Below are positions 1 through 11,039 of a DNA stretch of 64,000 bases, piece by piece (within the stretch, counting starts at the first letter, position 1; each line of letters begins with the position of its first letter). A program made the position numbers and the translations under genes. The stretch spans positions 682,001-746,000 of the forward strand of contig MU385859.1 of assembly GCA_022497145.1 (NCBI GenBank), in the 5' to 3' direction. The stretch is from Rostrohypoxylon terebratum. Its lineage: Eukaryota > Ascomycota > Sordariomycetes > Xylariales > Hypoxylaceae. The notes under the pieces are model-generated. The model saw only the letters and a list, made by a program, of their open reading frames with translations, made no database searches and had not been told where the DNA came from.

Positions 1-810
1 GCATAGATTGTAAGAGAAGTTAACTTCGGTTAGCCATGTTCAAGTGAACATACGTTTGTTTCGTTTACAATCGGCGCATATTTTATTGGCCTCTAATTTC
101 AAGAGGCTCTTGATAGTTTGCGAGTTTTGGGCTGCCCTTTCGGCAGCTGGGTTGGGAGGACGTCTGGACATGATGTGATGCAATGCCTACCGCTACCGAT
201 ACCGCTACCGGAGAGGAATTAGTAGAATAGTATACGTCGAAGGTATAGGAGAAGTGATGGACGTTAGCAGGCCGAAAAGTAATGGTAGGCAGAAGTTTAC
301 GTTTCGAGATTATGAGAAAGGGGGTATGGTATGTAATGGATTGGTCGTGTGGCAGCGTTAATTGTTTGAATTGTTAATGGAATTCCAAAGTCCACGGTGC
401 TATCTCGAATCAGCCTCGATGAAACTGTGGCTTTCGGTACATGTATCTGGTCCAAGCGTCACACTGTTACACACTGTACTTCTCAATGTACCGTTGTACC
501 TTCCCAAGTTCCCATGCAGCGGCCAGCCATGTACAAATGTATTGTACAGTACTCCTGCACTTTAAAGTTTACAGTACATGAGATCGGATGTCGCTGTATC
601 AAGTTAATCCGTTATCTAAGCAGCTTCAAAGTACGCTAATCTGATATAGGCTAGTGAGAGCTCATGTGGCAAGGGTCGGCGCGCTTCTGACGACATCAAA
701 TGGCCCAGCGATCAAGGGTCCGATACAATACCTAATACTTCGTACCTCTATCCCCTAAATTCTCATGCATAGCCAACCGTGATTCCAAATCATCACTTTT
801 CCGTCTATTC
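1..810. other. Intergenic, no gene recognised
   Basis: No coding stretch here has a recognisable protein or a supported start. A short CTACCG/TACCGC-like repeat lies near 186-212. The last 100-200 bases are presumably the promoter and 5' UTR of the methionine sulfoxide reductase gene. Confidence 0.5.
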
Positions 811-1551
811 ATGATTCCATCCATCCTATGTAAAACTCTTGTAGTTAGATCGAATATATATAACACAGTATTTCCCAACGGAAAGGTAATGCGATTCCCT
901 TCGTTTTCCAACTTTCTCCGCACTTTTCATTCCTTCTCATACTTTACAAGAGGGCGCCCCTTAACTCAATCATCCTTATCGCGCAATCCATCGACGTTGA
1001 AGTCTATGCCTACCATACCATTCTTCGGTAGTTTATTTGGAACAAGCTCAACCCAATCTAGCAATATGTCGTATCCAGACCAGAGATCCGCTGACGAGTG
1101 GCGTGCTGTTCTTAGCAAAGGTAGGTTTCGACTACTCTCTTCGGTTTTCTCGCATAAGAGCATCTTCTGATTTTATGCTTTAGAACAATTCAGAATTCTT
1201 CGGGAAAAGGGCACCGAGGCACCAGGGTCTGGAAAGTACGATAAATTCTTTTCCGAGTCTGGGGTGTACACATGTGCGGGTTGTAACGCACCTCTGTACA
1301 AAGCAAACCACAAATTCAAATCCGGCTGCGGATGGCCGGCCTACTTCGACAGCATCCCCGGCGCTGTCACGAGGCATGAGGACAAGTCTTGGGGTATGGC
1401 AAGAACTGAGATCTGTTGCGCCAACTGCGGCGGTCACCTAGGTCATGTTTTCAAGGGCGAGGGATACCCTACACCAACCGACGAGAGACACTGCGTCAAC
1501 AGTATCAGCTTAAATTTCTCCCCTGAAGAAAAGCCAGCCGAAACTAAGTAA
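811..1551 (+). CDS. msrB: Peptide-methionine (R)-S-oxide reductase, MsrB
   Basis: Reduces methionine-R-sulfoxide in proteins back to methionine using thioredoxin. The exons are 811-1120 and 1184-1551; the 63-bp intron has GT..AG ends and the junction restores the conserved stretch LSKEQFRILREKGTE. The product is 225 residues from 811 or 160 from the in-frame ATG at 1006, which is nearer the usual size of the fungal cytosolic enzyme. The two CxxC zinc pairs (CAGC and CANC), the GCGWP motif and the resolving/catalytic RHCVNS box near the C-terminus are all present. The 65-residue extension before the second ATG is rich in Ser, Arg and Phe and has no acidic residue, as in mitochondrial presequences, so alternative starts could give mitochondrial and cytosolic forms. 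The family call is very secure; the start is not. Confidence 0.93.
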
Positions 1552-2848
1552 AAAGAGCTATTAAATAGGGTCGAGACCTTCATGATGTATGAATACCTAG
1601 TAGATGTTTTTTATGATGTTTGGATAGTCGACTACAATTGTTGAAAAGTGTTTTATCCGGTTTTATCATTTCATTAACCTAGTTAGTCATCCTATGCTCT
1701 TTCCAGAGCGAACCCATTTTATGTTTTGTATTTTGGATATGACGGTGTCTATCTGATTTTCTGTCGGTACAGTGTACTAGGCTATGAATGGTACAATATT
1801 CAATATTAGGTAGTACCTACCTAGTAGTATTCTCGCAATAACTACTGTACCTGATCTGAACTGCTACTTTGGATGTACTCTGTAGCTCTTGCCTAGTTTA
1901 AGATGTAGAGAGGAAGCTCGGAAGCTTCGATGGCCCCTTCAGCTCTTCAGCTGGGCCAACAGGAAGGAAAGGCTTTGCATTGTCATGTGAAGAGTACCTA
2001 CTAGGTACCTAGGTGGGTTCTAGTACCTAGTACCGGTAGGTTAGTAGGTTCAAGAATGAAGTTATATTCTTCACTTGTATAGGACATTATGTAGTCTCTC
2101 CTGTTCTCTTCTCCCTGTTTTCTTGGCAGCGTATATACATTTTGATTTAATATCTAGTAGCATTTGAAGAGGATAACGAAAGGGTACCGACTAGCTACAT
2201 GGATTGACGTATAATACTAGGTACCATATCCGTCAACACCAGGTAGTTGAAATGTCCACTATCTCGTCGTTGTAGTGATGGCTTCCAATGTACCTCACCA
2301 CCACACCAGCTGCACGAGCAAGTGCTATCCCCTTTTACAGGGACGGGGACGAGTGGCAGACGTTCACATGTATATTTCAAAATCAAGTGTAGAAGCAATA
2401 GCCTAGTAGCTATTTCCGACTTGAAAGTTTATTGTAGCAGTGTATTCTAGCTACCTAGGCAACGTTCAACCCCTACTAAAATTAGAAAAATTATGAAGCC
2501 ATACAAACCTTATTCTACTATTCCACCAGTCTACCAGTCTACCAGTCTACCAGTCTACCAGTCTACCAGTCTACCAGCTACATACTTTCCCCCCTAACTA
2601 CTAGGTACACTTTTTCGTTACCACACAACTACACACAACTTTTTCATCTCCGAACACAGCAGACTTTTTCTACCATCAACATTGGAAAGTATTCTAAATC
2701 AAAAATCCAACGTTTACTTTCTACTCCCCAAAATCTCTTTATTCATCCACGAACATTGTAACCGACTGTGACCGACTTGTCTTCTCGTCAATATACTCAA
2801 GACTACCACAATACCAACATCTCTTTACATCACATCCATCATCGCAAG
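1552..2848. other. Intergenic region rich in CCTAGG/GTACC motifs
   Basis: No gene is recognised over 1.3 kb. The stretch 1790-2060 holds many short palindrome-like words such as ACCTAGGT and GTACCTAG, which recur in most long intergenic regions of the window. An 8-bp tandem repeat lies at 2525-2577. Pyrimidine-rich sequence before 2849 is probably the 5' UTR of the next gene. Confidence 0.5.
2525..2577. repeat. Tandem repeat, 8-bp unit CTACCAGT, about 6 copies
   Basis: The unit CTACCAGT repeats about six times without interruption, roughly 270 bp before the start codon of the KVP/KIP-repeat protein gene. It is a plain minisatellite with no sign of mobility. Confidence 0.9.
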
Positions 2849-3436
2849 ATGCAGACTCGATCTCAATCTCGTGCCGCCGTCCGCCGCGGCCCAGCTGCTA
2901 CACCCAAGTCCCATCCGGCAACTGGTGGTAAGACAATCCCGCAAGCCCCAGCCAAGCCTAAGATCAAGGTCGTCGGATACCCCAAGGTCACCAAGGCCAC
3001 CAAGGTCACCAAGGTTCCCAAGGTTCCCAAGGTTCCCAAGGTTCCCAAGATTCCCAAGATTCCCAAGATTCCCAAGATTGTTCTCTCTCGCCGAAGTCTC
3101 CAATCAAAGACTTCATACTCGTCACCTCTTGTATCTTCTACATCTTCAACGGCTGGTTCCGTGTATCCCCACATCGTGCAATCGATCGAAGCCGACGAGC
3201 CACGAGCACAGCGTACCAACAACGTCCCTGCCGTCTGGAAAATATATATGGACGGATGTCGAGGACGTCTCCACTCTATCCGCAACGTCAAACGCCATCA
3301 GACCATCTATCATCACGTCCGAGATGCGCACAAGGCCTGTCGTTTCGTCACGTTCAAGGGTACGCTTGAGTTGATCGAGGACCTAGTCAACGGCGAGACG
3401 ATCTACATGTCCCCAAACCTCCGCCAGTACTTCTAG
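2849..3436 (+). CDS. Unrecognised basic protein with Lys-Val/Ile-Pro repeats
   Basis: The first ATG at 2849 has a purine at -3 and opens a 195-residue frame with no intron. I do not recognise a family. The N-terminal part is very basic and rich in Ser, Arg, Pro and Lys. About residues 46-78 form a three-residue repeat that runs from K-V-T through K-V-P to K-I-P. The last 70 residues look like an ordinary folded segment, with Trp, Tyr, Cys and His and the C-terminus MSPNLRQYF. The frame also continues upstream to a non-ATG codon at 2768. The repeat makes other frames open on both strands, so length alone is weak support; the good start context and the non-repetitive C-terminal part favour a real gene. 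Function is unknown. Confidence 0.55.
   Translation: MQTRSQSRAAVRRGPAATPKSHPATGGKTIPQAPAKPKIKVVGYPKVTKATKVTKVPKVPKVPKVPKIPKIPKIPKIVLSRRSLQSKTSYSSPLVSSTSSTAGSVYPHIVQSIEADEPRAQRTNNVPAVWKIYMDGCRGRLHSIRNVKRHQTIYHHVRDAHKACRFVTFKGTLELIEDLVNGETIYMSPNLRQYF
2984..3080 (+). repeat. In-frame 9-bp coding minisatellite (KVT/KVP/KIP)
   Basis: About eleven 9-bp units of the form CCAAGGTTC lie inside the coding frame. The first units are diverged (Val-Thr, Ala-Thr). They are followed by about four identical Val-Pro units and about four Ile-Pro units, which differ by one G-to-A step. The order suggests stepwise expansion from the 5' side. Confidence 0.9.
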
Positions 3437-6400
3437 CAAATCAGCAACATCTAAACACCAGCGATTCTTCGGTTTCATGCATACATTACGGTTTGACACC
3501 ACGTTATCTATGAAGCATTCATAAAGAGTTCTCATACACCATCACAACCATCCGGGTTTCTTCCCCCGGATTATACACTTTTCCCAATCGCCACCAAACA
3601 AAAAATATAAACACCAAAAAAAACTACAAAATCACTAAATCTCGAAAAAAAAATTACAACACTCGTCGTGCCGCGGATCATACCCGAGAGACACGCATAT
3701 CGACACTTCAATACCGACATCCACCACCAAGCGCTGGCAACGTGGGATTGGATGAATTTGCACGACGCGCATTTCGGTTTCTTACTCTACGCCTGGATGA
3801 TTACAATTTTCTGTTCCGCTTTGATACTGGATTGGCGATAACACTATGAGGATATGGTGATCACCTATACTCCTTGGTTGAGTTGGATTTGGGCATTGGG
3901 CAGCGTTTCACTTTACAGTCGTATACAGTAATTTTAATCCAGCGATTTATTGTTTCCCATCTTCAATCAATAGCAGTAATTTTTATCTTCGCCTAATACA
4001 TAATGACAGTGCCGAACCATATGGGCTCAAACCCGATTTGCCACCCCACGAGATTAACTTTTGCTTGTGATGGCCTCATACTGTTACTGTTTTTGTTGTA
4101 GACGCTCATCGGCTAACCTAGGGTAATATACGTTCTACCGTCGTAAGATATCCTACTATCATATATTGAAGTTCAGCCTTTCTGTCGACTTCTTTCCTAT
4201 GACGGGTAATGTTCCAAACATGCACCACTATCCCATCGCCATTGATCATGATCTAGATAAATTGACAGAACACCGTAATCTCCATCATACAACATTGCCG
4301 TCGCCCTGACCTACACTTCTAGCTAGGAAATAGGATTCGCAGATTTCTCCCCACACGGCGCCAAACTTGACTCCATTGAGACTAAAAGATCTAAAAGATG
4401 ACTATAAAAGTTCCACATGCCAGGCCTTTAGGGCTGACATGACAGTCAATTTAAAGTTAAGCTTGTTTTCTAATGTTGTGATGTTGTAACGCTGTACAGC
4501 GTACCTAGGTCCTACTTACTTACATAGGACTAACACTATGTAATAGTACTAACATCCATTGATCATGATCGACCTTTCTCCAGCTGCCCTCGTGGCAACG
4601 TAAATAGTTGCAAGAGAGCTGTGCCTATTGTGCTTAGAAGACTAGGTTACATCAAGAAAATTGCTATATGGCAAGAGATGAGGTCCCAAAGTTTCTACTC
4701 GACGCAACACTGACCGATTACCTAAGCAAGCCTCCCCCCTGATTTTTAGCCTCTCAAAACTTTATTGAAATCATCTGTGACTTTAAACTTTTGCTAGGGC
4801 ACGATGTTTGGATGGAATAGTTTGAAAGAAAAGGCTCGACACGAGTCCCACCTTTCGCTGCCTATAAATTTGAGAGATGCGCAAAGGCTGAACCGCTAGG
4901 TACTAGGTACGCACAAACATCTTGAACGTCCTAATCCAAGAGCATATCGTGGAGAAAGTGGATACACTTCTAGATAGCTACGATCGTGCCCACGACGTTA
5001 AATACATCACTACCTTGAGCTATACGCTAGGGTCGGCTACAGGCCCGTCTAGAGTCGACATAGTGTTAAAATTTCTTCCTATAACAGACTATAACGAGCA
5101 ATTAATTCTCAACCTAGTATATCTGTCAGCTGTATATTCTCTATTATCGAATCACCTCGTGGCCAAACTCAGAGCTTATACCTAGATATTGATGGAACTA
5201 TGATTCACTGTCATGATTATATGAGATTAGGCAAGGAATAGGCTGTCGTATTATTTTGCTGTCCGTCCTGGGAAACGCAGCATGACGCTTATTCATGAGC
5301 TGATGCCGAGGAATCGATCTTTTTCCCAAGCCAACCATAGAACTTTATGGAACGACAATAAAACTAAGGTCATTCTCACTCCCTGGGAAATCATAGCCTT
5401 GAATGCGAGTGCCCTTGGATCTCTTACGTACGTACGAGTAGGACAGGCTGAAAGACTCGAGGACCTCCCAGCGGAGAGGGGCAGCGCCACCGGCGCTTCC
5501 CGATCGCCGATAAGTCCTAGGTACCTACATAGGCAGCTACCCACCGGATGGTTTTACGTATATTTTGTGAGGTCTGAGCAGCAGGCTCTCGTGCGCGAGG
5601 AGGGTCGGAAGTGCCAGCACCTGTAATATGGATAGAGCTGCGAGAGGCTCTTGGGCCTCTCGGTCACTTCCGTATGTGCTGTAAGTGAATTGAGGTTCTT
5701 ACATCTGAAATGGAAAGGATTTCGTGAGAGGCTATCGTCGTTGATCGCTTGATTGCTAACCAAGCTACGGAGATGCCACTTTTGTAGATTTGCAGAGATA
5801 AGTTCCGTAATGCAATAAATGATGAGCGTGATTACTGCAAACTTCCAAGGCAGACGGCTATTCCGTTAACAAGGACGCGTAATCCACCTAAGTCGGCAAA
5901 GATCATTGTAGTTGGTTACCGTCCATATCTACATCGCCGACCTTTATGTTGGCTCCTCTTTCTGCTAGGTATATGCGCCTGCGTACAATAAATAAAGCAT
6001 CGGCAGGTTGCCGTGCGGTGCAACATGACCGTCCAATTGTGCCGGCCTCTATTAGGCCAACACGGGGTGTGTGTCTGCTATATGAGGTAGGTTGGTTGGT
6101 GGTTATGAGAAGGCGTGTGACATCAGATTTTGGATGATGCCGGCCTTAGAGGTATCGGTAGGTACCTCTATCCGATCTATCCGCTAATAATTCAGTGGAT
6201 AAGCTGTCTAGAACGACGCTACACAACGCGAACATGCTCCAAGTTTACTTTTCTTTTAGCTTCCCCTCAGGAGTTTTTTATTAAAGGGTGCTCGTCTATA
6301 GGGGCATCATTAATTGCGTCTTATATTAAGTCATTGATCTACAGGCGCTGACAAGAAGTCTCGTTCGTCACCTATTGAAACCGTTGACAGTCATTGAATA

Positions 6401-6686
6401 TTTTATTTTAATCAGGCTACCGAGGTAAGCTATACGTTATCTCCGTACCTACCAAGTACCTATCTGTTAAGTAGGCAGGCTGCCGAACATGTCGGGAGAA
6501 GAAGCAAGGCGGACAGAAACAGCCACCATCATGCATTGATAGACACCATGTCGCCAACAAGTAGTCATACAAAAATGCTGCTAGGTGTGGTTCACACTCC
6601 TGAAATGTTAACCTAAGACTTGAGTACTTTCCTAAGTTAGAGTTAGCTTTGAAAATGTTTCAACGTCTTGAAAATTTAGCACGTCA
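3437..6686. other. Long AT-rich, gene-poor stretch before the metabolite cluster
   Basis: No gene is supported over 3.2 kb. Short open frames exist near 4922-5185 (TTG start), 5282-5626, 5946-6137 and 6130-6351, but none resembles a known protein or has convincing splice context. An open stretch at 3612-3841 without an early ATG encodes a hydrophobic tail (see findings). A GC-richer island lies around 5460-5520 in otherwise AT-rich sequence, and CCTAGG/GTACC words occur at several places. Confidence 0.5.
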
Positions 6687-7994
6687 ATGTCTTCTCTTCT
6701 TCATGAAGTTATCTCTAAGTGTTCTGACACAGACAATATCCACCATCGCCTATGGAGCGAACATGGAGGGAAGGCCCTTCTGACTCTTTTGAGTGGTGCT
6801 GGATACCCCGTGGAAATGCAGCACCGGAGTTTGGTATTGTTCACACAACTTGTGGCACCAAGCCTTGGAGTATTCCAGGGTTCTATCAATAACTTCAAAA
6901 GCAGTTGGCATAGCTTCATGACTGACGAAGGTTCTCCCCTTGAGTTAAGTTGGGACTGGGGAACAAGTGGTGGTCGACCGATAATACGATATTCTATCGA
7001 ACCAGTAGGACTGCTTGCAGGCACATTGCTTGATCCTACTAACTCATTTGCTGGGCCAGCCTTCGAAGATAAACTGGTCCAGGTTTTGCCAGAGATAAGA
7101 TTAGAGTGGTTTCATTATTTCAAGGACTTTTTCAGCGGCGAGGAGGCGATGAAAGCTGAGTTTTCTAAAGATACGCAAGACCACAATTCTTCTATCTTCT
7201 ACGCATTCGACCTCTCGGACAGCGGTACTACGGCTAAGGTGTACTTCTTCCCCAAATATCGAGCCAGATCGCATGGCAAATCGAACTTAGAAGTCATGTT
7301 ACAAGCAATCGTGGGAGCGCCTTACATATCAGATGAAATTCTCAACGCATTATCCATGTTCCAAGAATTTATAGGCGACGCGGATAGCCTAGCACTAGAA
7401 TATGATATGTTAGCTACTGACTTGATTGATCCATTGAAGTCACGACTGAAAATTTACTTCCGTTGCCGCCACACAACCTTCAATTCTGTGGAGAACATCA
7501 TGACACTAGGCGGTCGGATCAGTGACTCGAATATGAAGCGAGGATTTGAAAAACTTCATCGTCTATGGGATTCCCTCTTTGACCAAGACGCATCCCCAGA
7601 CCAGCCACTGAACTATGTCGACCATCGCACTGCGGGAATATTGTATAATGTCGAATTCAAGTTTGACGATGGAAGCCCAATCGTCAAAGTCTACCTTCCT
7701 GTGCGGCACTACTCGAGGAGTGACGGCGCGACGATCGGGGCTCTCAGCGAGTACTTTCAATCGGAGCAGATAAACGGCTACGTATCCGCTTATACTACAG
7801 CTATGAATGTGTTATAGTCAGTCCATCTATCAGAATCCTGTACTAGACGATGAGCTAATGAATTATATAGTAACCCAAATATGCTAAGGACACGATCCGG
7901 GGTTCAAACCTACGTTGGCTGTTCAATTAAATGCAATGGGATGTTGAGGATTGTTTCGTATTTCAAGTTGCTACAGGATGTTCTAGATTCGTGA
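6687..7994 (+). CDS. DMATS-type aromatic prenyltransferase
   Basis: Transfers a prenyl group, usually dimethylallyl, to an aromatic acceptor such as tryptophan, tyrosine or an indole, without the Mg-binding DDxxD motif of terpene enzymes (ABBA barrel fold). The exons are 6687-7816 and 7871-7994, giving 417 residues. The 54-bp intron begins GTCAGT, has a GCTAATG branch site and ends ATATAG. Without splicing the frame stops early and lacks the last barrel strand, which exon 2 supplies as RSGVQTYVGC. Family marks include the GAGYPVEMQHRSLVLF segment, SPLELSWDW with the Glu that contacts the indole NH in tryptophan prenyltransferases, and the diphosphate-binding Arg/Lys/Tyr strands (KVYFFP, RLKIYFRCRH, KVYLPVRHYSRSD). 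It is the first gene of a cluster with an ammonia-lyase, methyltransferase and P450. The acceptor cannot be read from sequence. Confidence 0.92.
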
Positions 7995-8501
7995 ACTACT
8001 GAAGCCATCTGCAACACAGTGGGCATCATCGGAGAGGAGAATAACAAGAGGCAAAATTCTGTGAAACTTAGGATAGAAAAATCATAAAGTATCACTGATG
8101 TATTGTGTACTTAGTAGGTGTAAATCTGGTTTAAATTCTCACCACCCTCCACGCCACGCGGGCATTCTATTGTGATGCTACTGCAGCCACATAAGCCAGG
8201 TGGGTATCCTGTAATCCCCGAACATGCACAGGCTGGGTGTGGTCTTATGAGAAACAATTTTGTTTGAATATAGGTGGCCGCTGAGGTTTTTGGTAGGTAC
8301 CTACCTTAGATTGCCCCCTTTCTAGCCCCCGCCTTGATTTCACCACCTAGAGTCCTAGACACCTGGACACTTCCAAAACTCGCACTCCGTACTCTCAACA
8401 TGTCTCTCTGTAGAGTATTTAATACTTAATAACAGTTACCTAAGTACTAGGTAGATATTTATGTTACAAATTACCTGAATTTACTTTCCTCTGGGGACAT
8501 C
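7995..8501. promoter_or_regulatory. Promoter region of the ammonia-lyase gene
   Basis: About 500 bp separate two co-oriented cluster genes. A perfect 14-bp palindrome GGTAGGTACCTACC lies near 8292-8305, with further TACCTAAGTACTAGG words near 8437-8455. Similar words occur in other intergenic regions, so a cluster-specific regulatory role is not shown. Confidence 0.4.
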
Positions 8502-10915
8502 ATGAATCATACAGACGTAGTTCTTGATGTGTGGCATCGTCCGGACAACTCAGTCTCCGGAGAAGGCCAAAATAATATTCTTCTCACGGGCAAGACCTTA
8601 ACAATAGCGGATATTGTATCTATTGCACGGTATGATTCTATTCCTTCCATATTTTCTAAAAGCTACTCGATGATTAAGCGCGGGCTCTATCCGGCTAACA
8701 ATGCTCTAGCCATAATACAAATACAAACATAGGCGCTGATGTTTTCCGCTCTATGGAAAGCAGCTTTTCGATCCTAAATGAGCGGCTTCAAAATGGTGAT
8801 ATCATATATGGTAAACCCACACCTTCATATGATATAGATACTAGCCGTGATTTGTAGTCTAATCGTTAGCTCTTTTAGGTGTCAATACCGGATTTGGAGG
8901 AACCGCGGATGTGCGTACCAAGAGGGTCTCTGAGCTTCAGCAGATGCTGACAAGAGAACTTCACTATGGTATCCTCCCACCTGGAAGCCGGGATTATTGC
9001 GGCCCTCTACAGGAATCTTCACTCGATAGTGGTATCGATGCCCCCTATCTACCACGGCATTGGGCTCGTGCGTCAATAGTCGTCCGGATTAATTCGTTGA
9101 TCTCGAATTGCTCGGCAGTCCGACCGGTTGTTGCTAGAAGAATGCAGGACCTTCTTACATATGATATAATCCCGATGATCCCTCTTCGTGGCAGTATCTC
9201 GGCATCTGGTGACCTAAGCCCTTTGTCATATATCTGCGGTGCTATCCAGGGCAAATCCACTATCCGCATCCTTACCAGGGGCTCTGAGGACATGTATGCA
9301 GACATGGCCTTTAGTTATGCCGGCTTAGAGCCCGTAAAATTGCAGGCTAAAGAGGGTCTCGCCCGTGAGTAATACCTACCTAGAGTCACCTTACTCCTGT
9401 TTAAGAAAGCAATTCCCCTTTTACTCAAATGACCTACAATCTGCTCTTGAAGGTTTAATCACTGATTCTTTACATATCCGTATCCTAGTAACGAACGGAA
9501 CGGCTGTGTCAACCGCCGTGGCCGCTCTGGCCCTTTACGATACTCATAATCTAGCTGCCTTTGCTCAAGTCTTGACAGCTATGACTGTTGAAGCTCTGAA
9601 CGGGACAGCCGAGAGCTTTCATCCCTTCTTCTCGGACGTTCGACCACACCCTGGCCAGGTAAGCCATTCATAGAATTCGTTACAAACTTTTAATTCGGAT
9701 GGAAAACAACCATTTAACACCACGAAGATAGAGTGTGCCCGTAATATATTGGCATTTTTGGAAGGATCTAAGCTCACCAAAGTCAACGATGGAGCCAACT
9801 CCGTTCTGCGTCAAGATCGTTATTCAATACGGACTGCACCGCAATGGATAGGACCCATATTGGAGGATCTTGTTTTAGCACACCAGCAGGTATCCATCGA
9901 ATGCAACTCGGCTACTGACAATCCTCTTGTCAGTCCGGATGGAGAGGTCTTACATGGCGGAAATTTCCAAGCAAAAGCGATAACGTCAGCCATGGAAAAA
10001 GCTCGACAGGGAATCCAGGGCATAGGACGGATGATTTTTAGTCAGTGTACCGAACTCATCAACCCAACTACCAATCGAGGGCTGACGCCAAACTTGGTCG
10101 CCGACAATCCGAGCGATTCCCATATATTCAAGGGCACAGATCTTAACATTGCTGCACTAGCTGCCGAGCTGGGTTTCCTTGCTAACCCCGTAAATCATGT
10201 GCAAACGGCAGAGATGGGGAACCAAGCTTTAAATTCATTGGCTCTCATATCCGCTCGCTATACTTCCACTGCAAACGAGGTCCTGTCGCAGCTTCTTGCA
10301 GCTCATTTGATTGCTGTATGTCAAGCCTTAGACTTGCGTGCCATGAACCGCCAGTTCCTAGATAGCTACAAGTTCCAGTTTGAGCAAATTATAACGGCGA
10401 ACTACGAGATGATAAGTACGGAACACGTCGATGCACTTGCTAGGTCTCTCTGGGTCCAACTCTTGCTCTCATTCGAAGCTACAGCTAGTATGGATGCCTT
10501 TGAACGGTTCGGAGCTGTAGCAAAGTCTCTATGCCCAATTGTGTTGGACAACGAGAGATTCAACCAAGACCTTGATATAGTTACTCGACTTCAGTACTTT
10601 ACAGAAGAAGTCCACAGCTCGCTACATAATGCGTGGTGTGCTAACAGAGACGCATATCTCATGCAGGGTGATGCTACCCCTATTCTCGGCCGGGCTTCGA
10701 GGGTAGTTTACACTTACCTACGCCAGACTCTTAAAGTGCCCATGCTAGGGACAAAGGTATTGATGACGCCTACTGAAGATGGGCTAAGGAGTGGATCGGG
10801 ACCTAATGGTTACCAAGCACCAACTGTCGGTTCATACACTGGGACGGTTCATCGAGCATTGAAAGACGGGACACTCATGGGAGTAATAGTTGAGCTCTTG
10901 AAGACTTGTGTGTAG
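8502..10915 (+). CDS. MIO-dependent aromatic amino acid ammonia-lyase (PAL family)
   Basis: Eliminates ammonia from an aromatic amino acid to give an arylacrylic acid, using the self-formed MIO group; related enzymes are aminomutases. The exons are 8502-8661, 8733-8810, 8879-9364, 9489-9658 and 9728-10915, giving 693 residues, as usual for fungal PAL. Seen in the product: the catalytic Tyr79 loop (IIYGVNTGFGG), the MIO triad Ala188-Ser189-Gly190 in GSISASGDLSPL, LTNGTAVS, RQDRYSIRTAPQW, SATDNPLV, HGGNFQAKA and ANPVNHVQTAEMGNQ. The position facing the substrate ring (His in Rhodotorula PAL, Phe in plant PAL) is Glu106 when LQQMLTRELHYGILP is aligned without gaps. Intron 1 fits only if its donor is GC rather than GT; the other introns are normal. 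It lies between the prenyltransferase and methyltransferase genes. The family call is very secure; phenylalanine as substrate is doubtful. Confidence 0.92.
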
Positions 10916-11039
10916 AACTTGGAAATATTGAGCTTTTATAGGCAGACTTTATAGCATCTTAAATACTCAGCGTCAGCCTTTATGATCAATTCCTAGCGCC
11001 GTATCCAGTGAGCTTTATGTGCTTCAGCAAAGACCCATA

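Noticed and set aside
2825..3291. Antisense frames across the KVP/KIP repeat
   Set aside because: A 9-bp repeat without stop codons opens several frames on both strands at once; none of the others continues into a protein-like sequence.
4922..6351. Several small frames in the gene-poor region
   Set aside because: They lack family resemblance and convincing splice sites, and the first starts with TTG.
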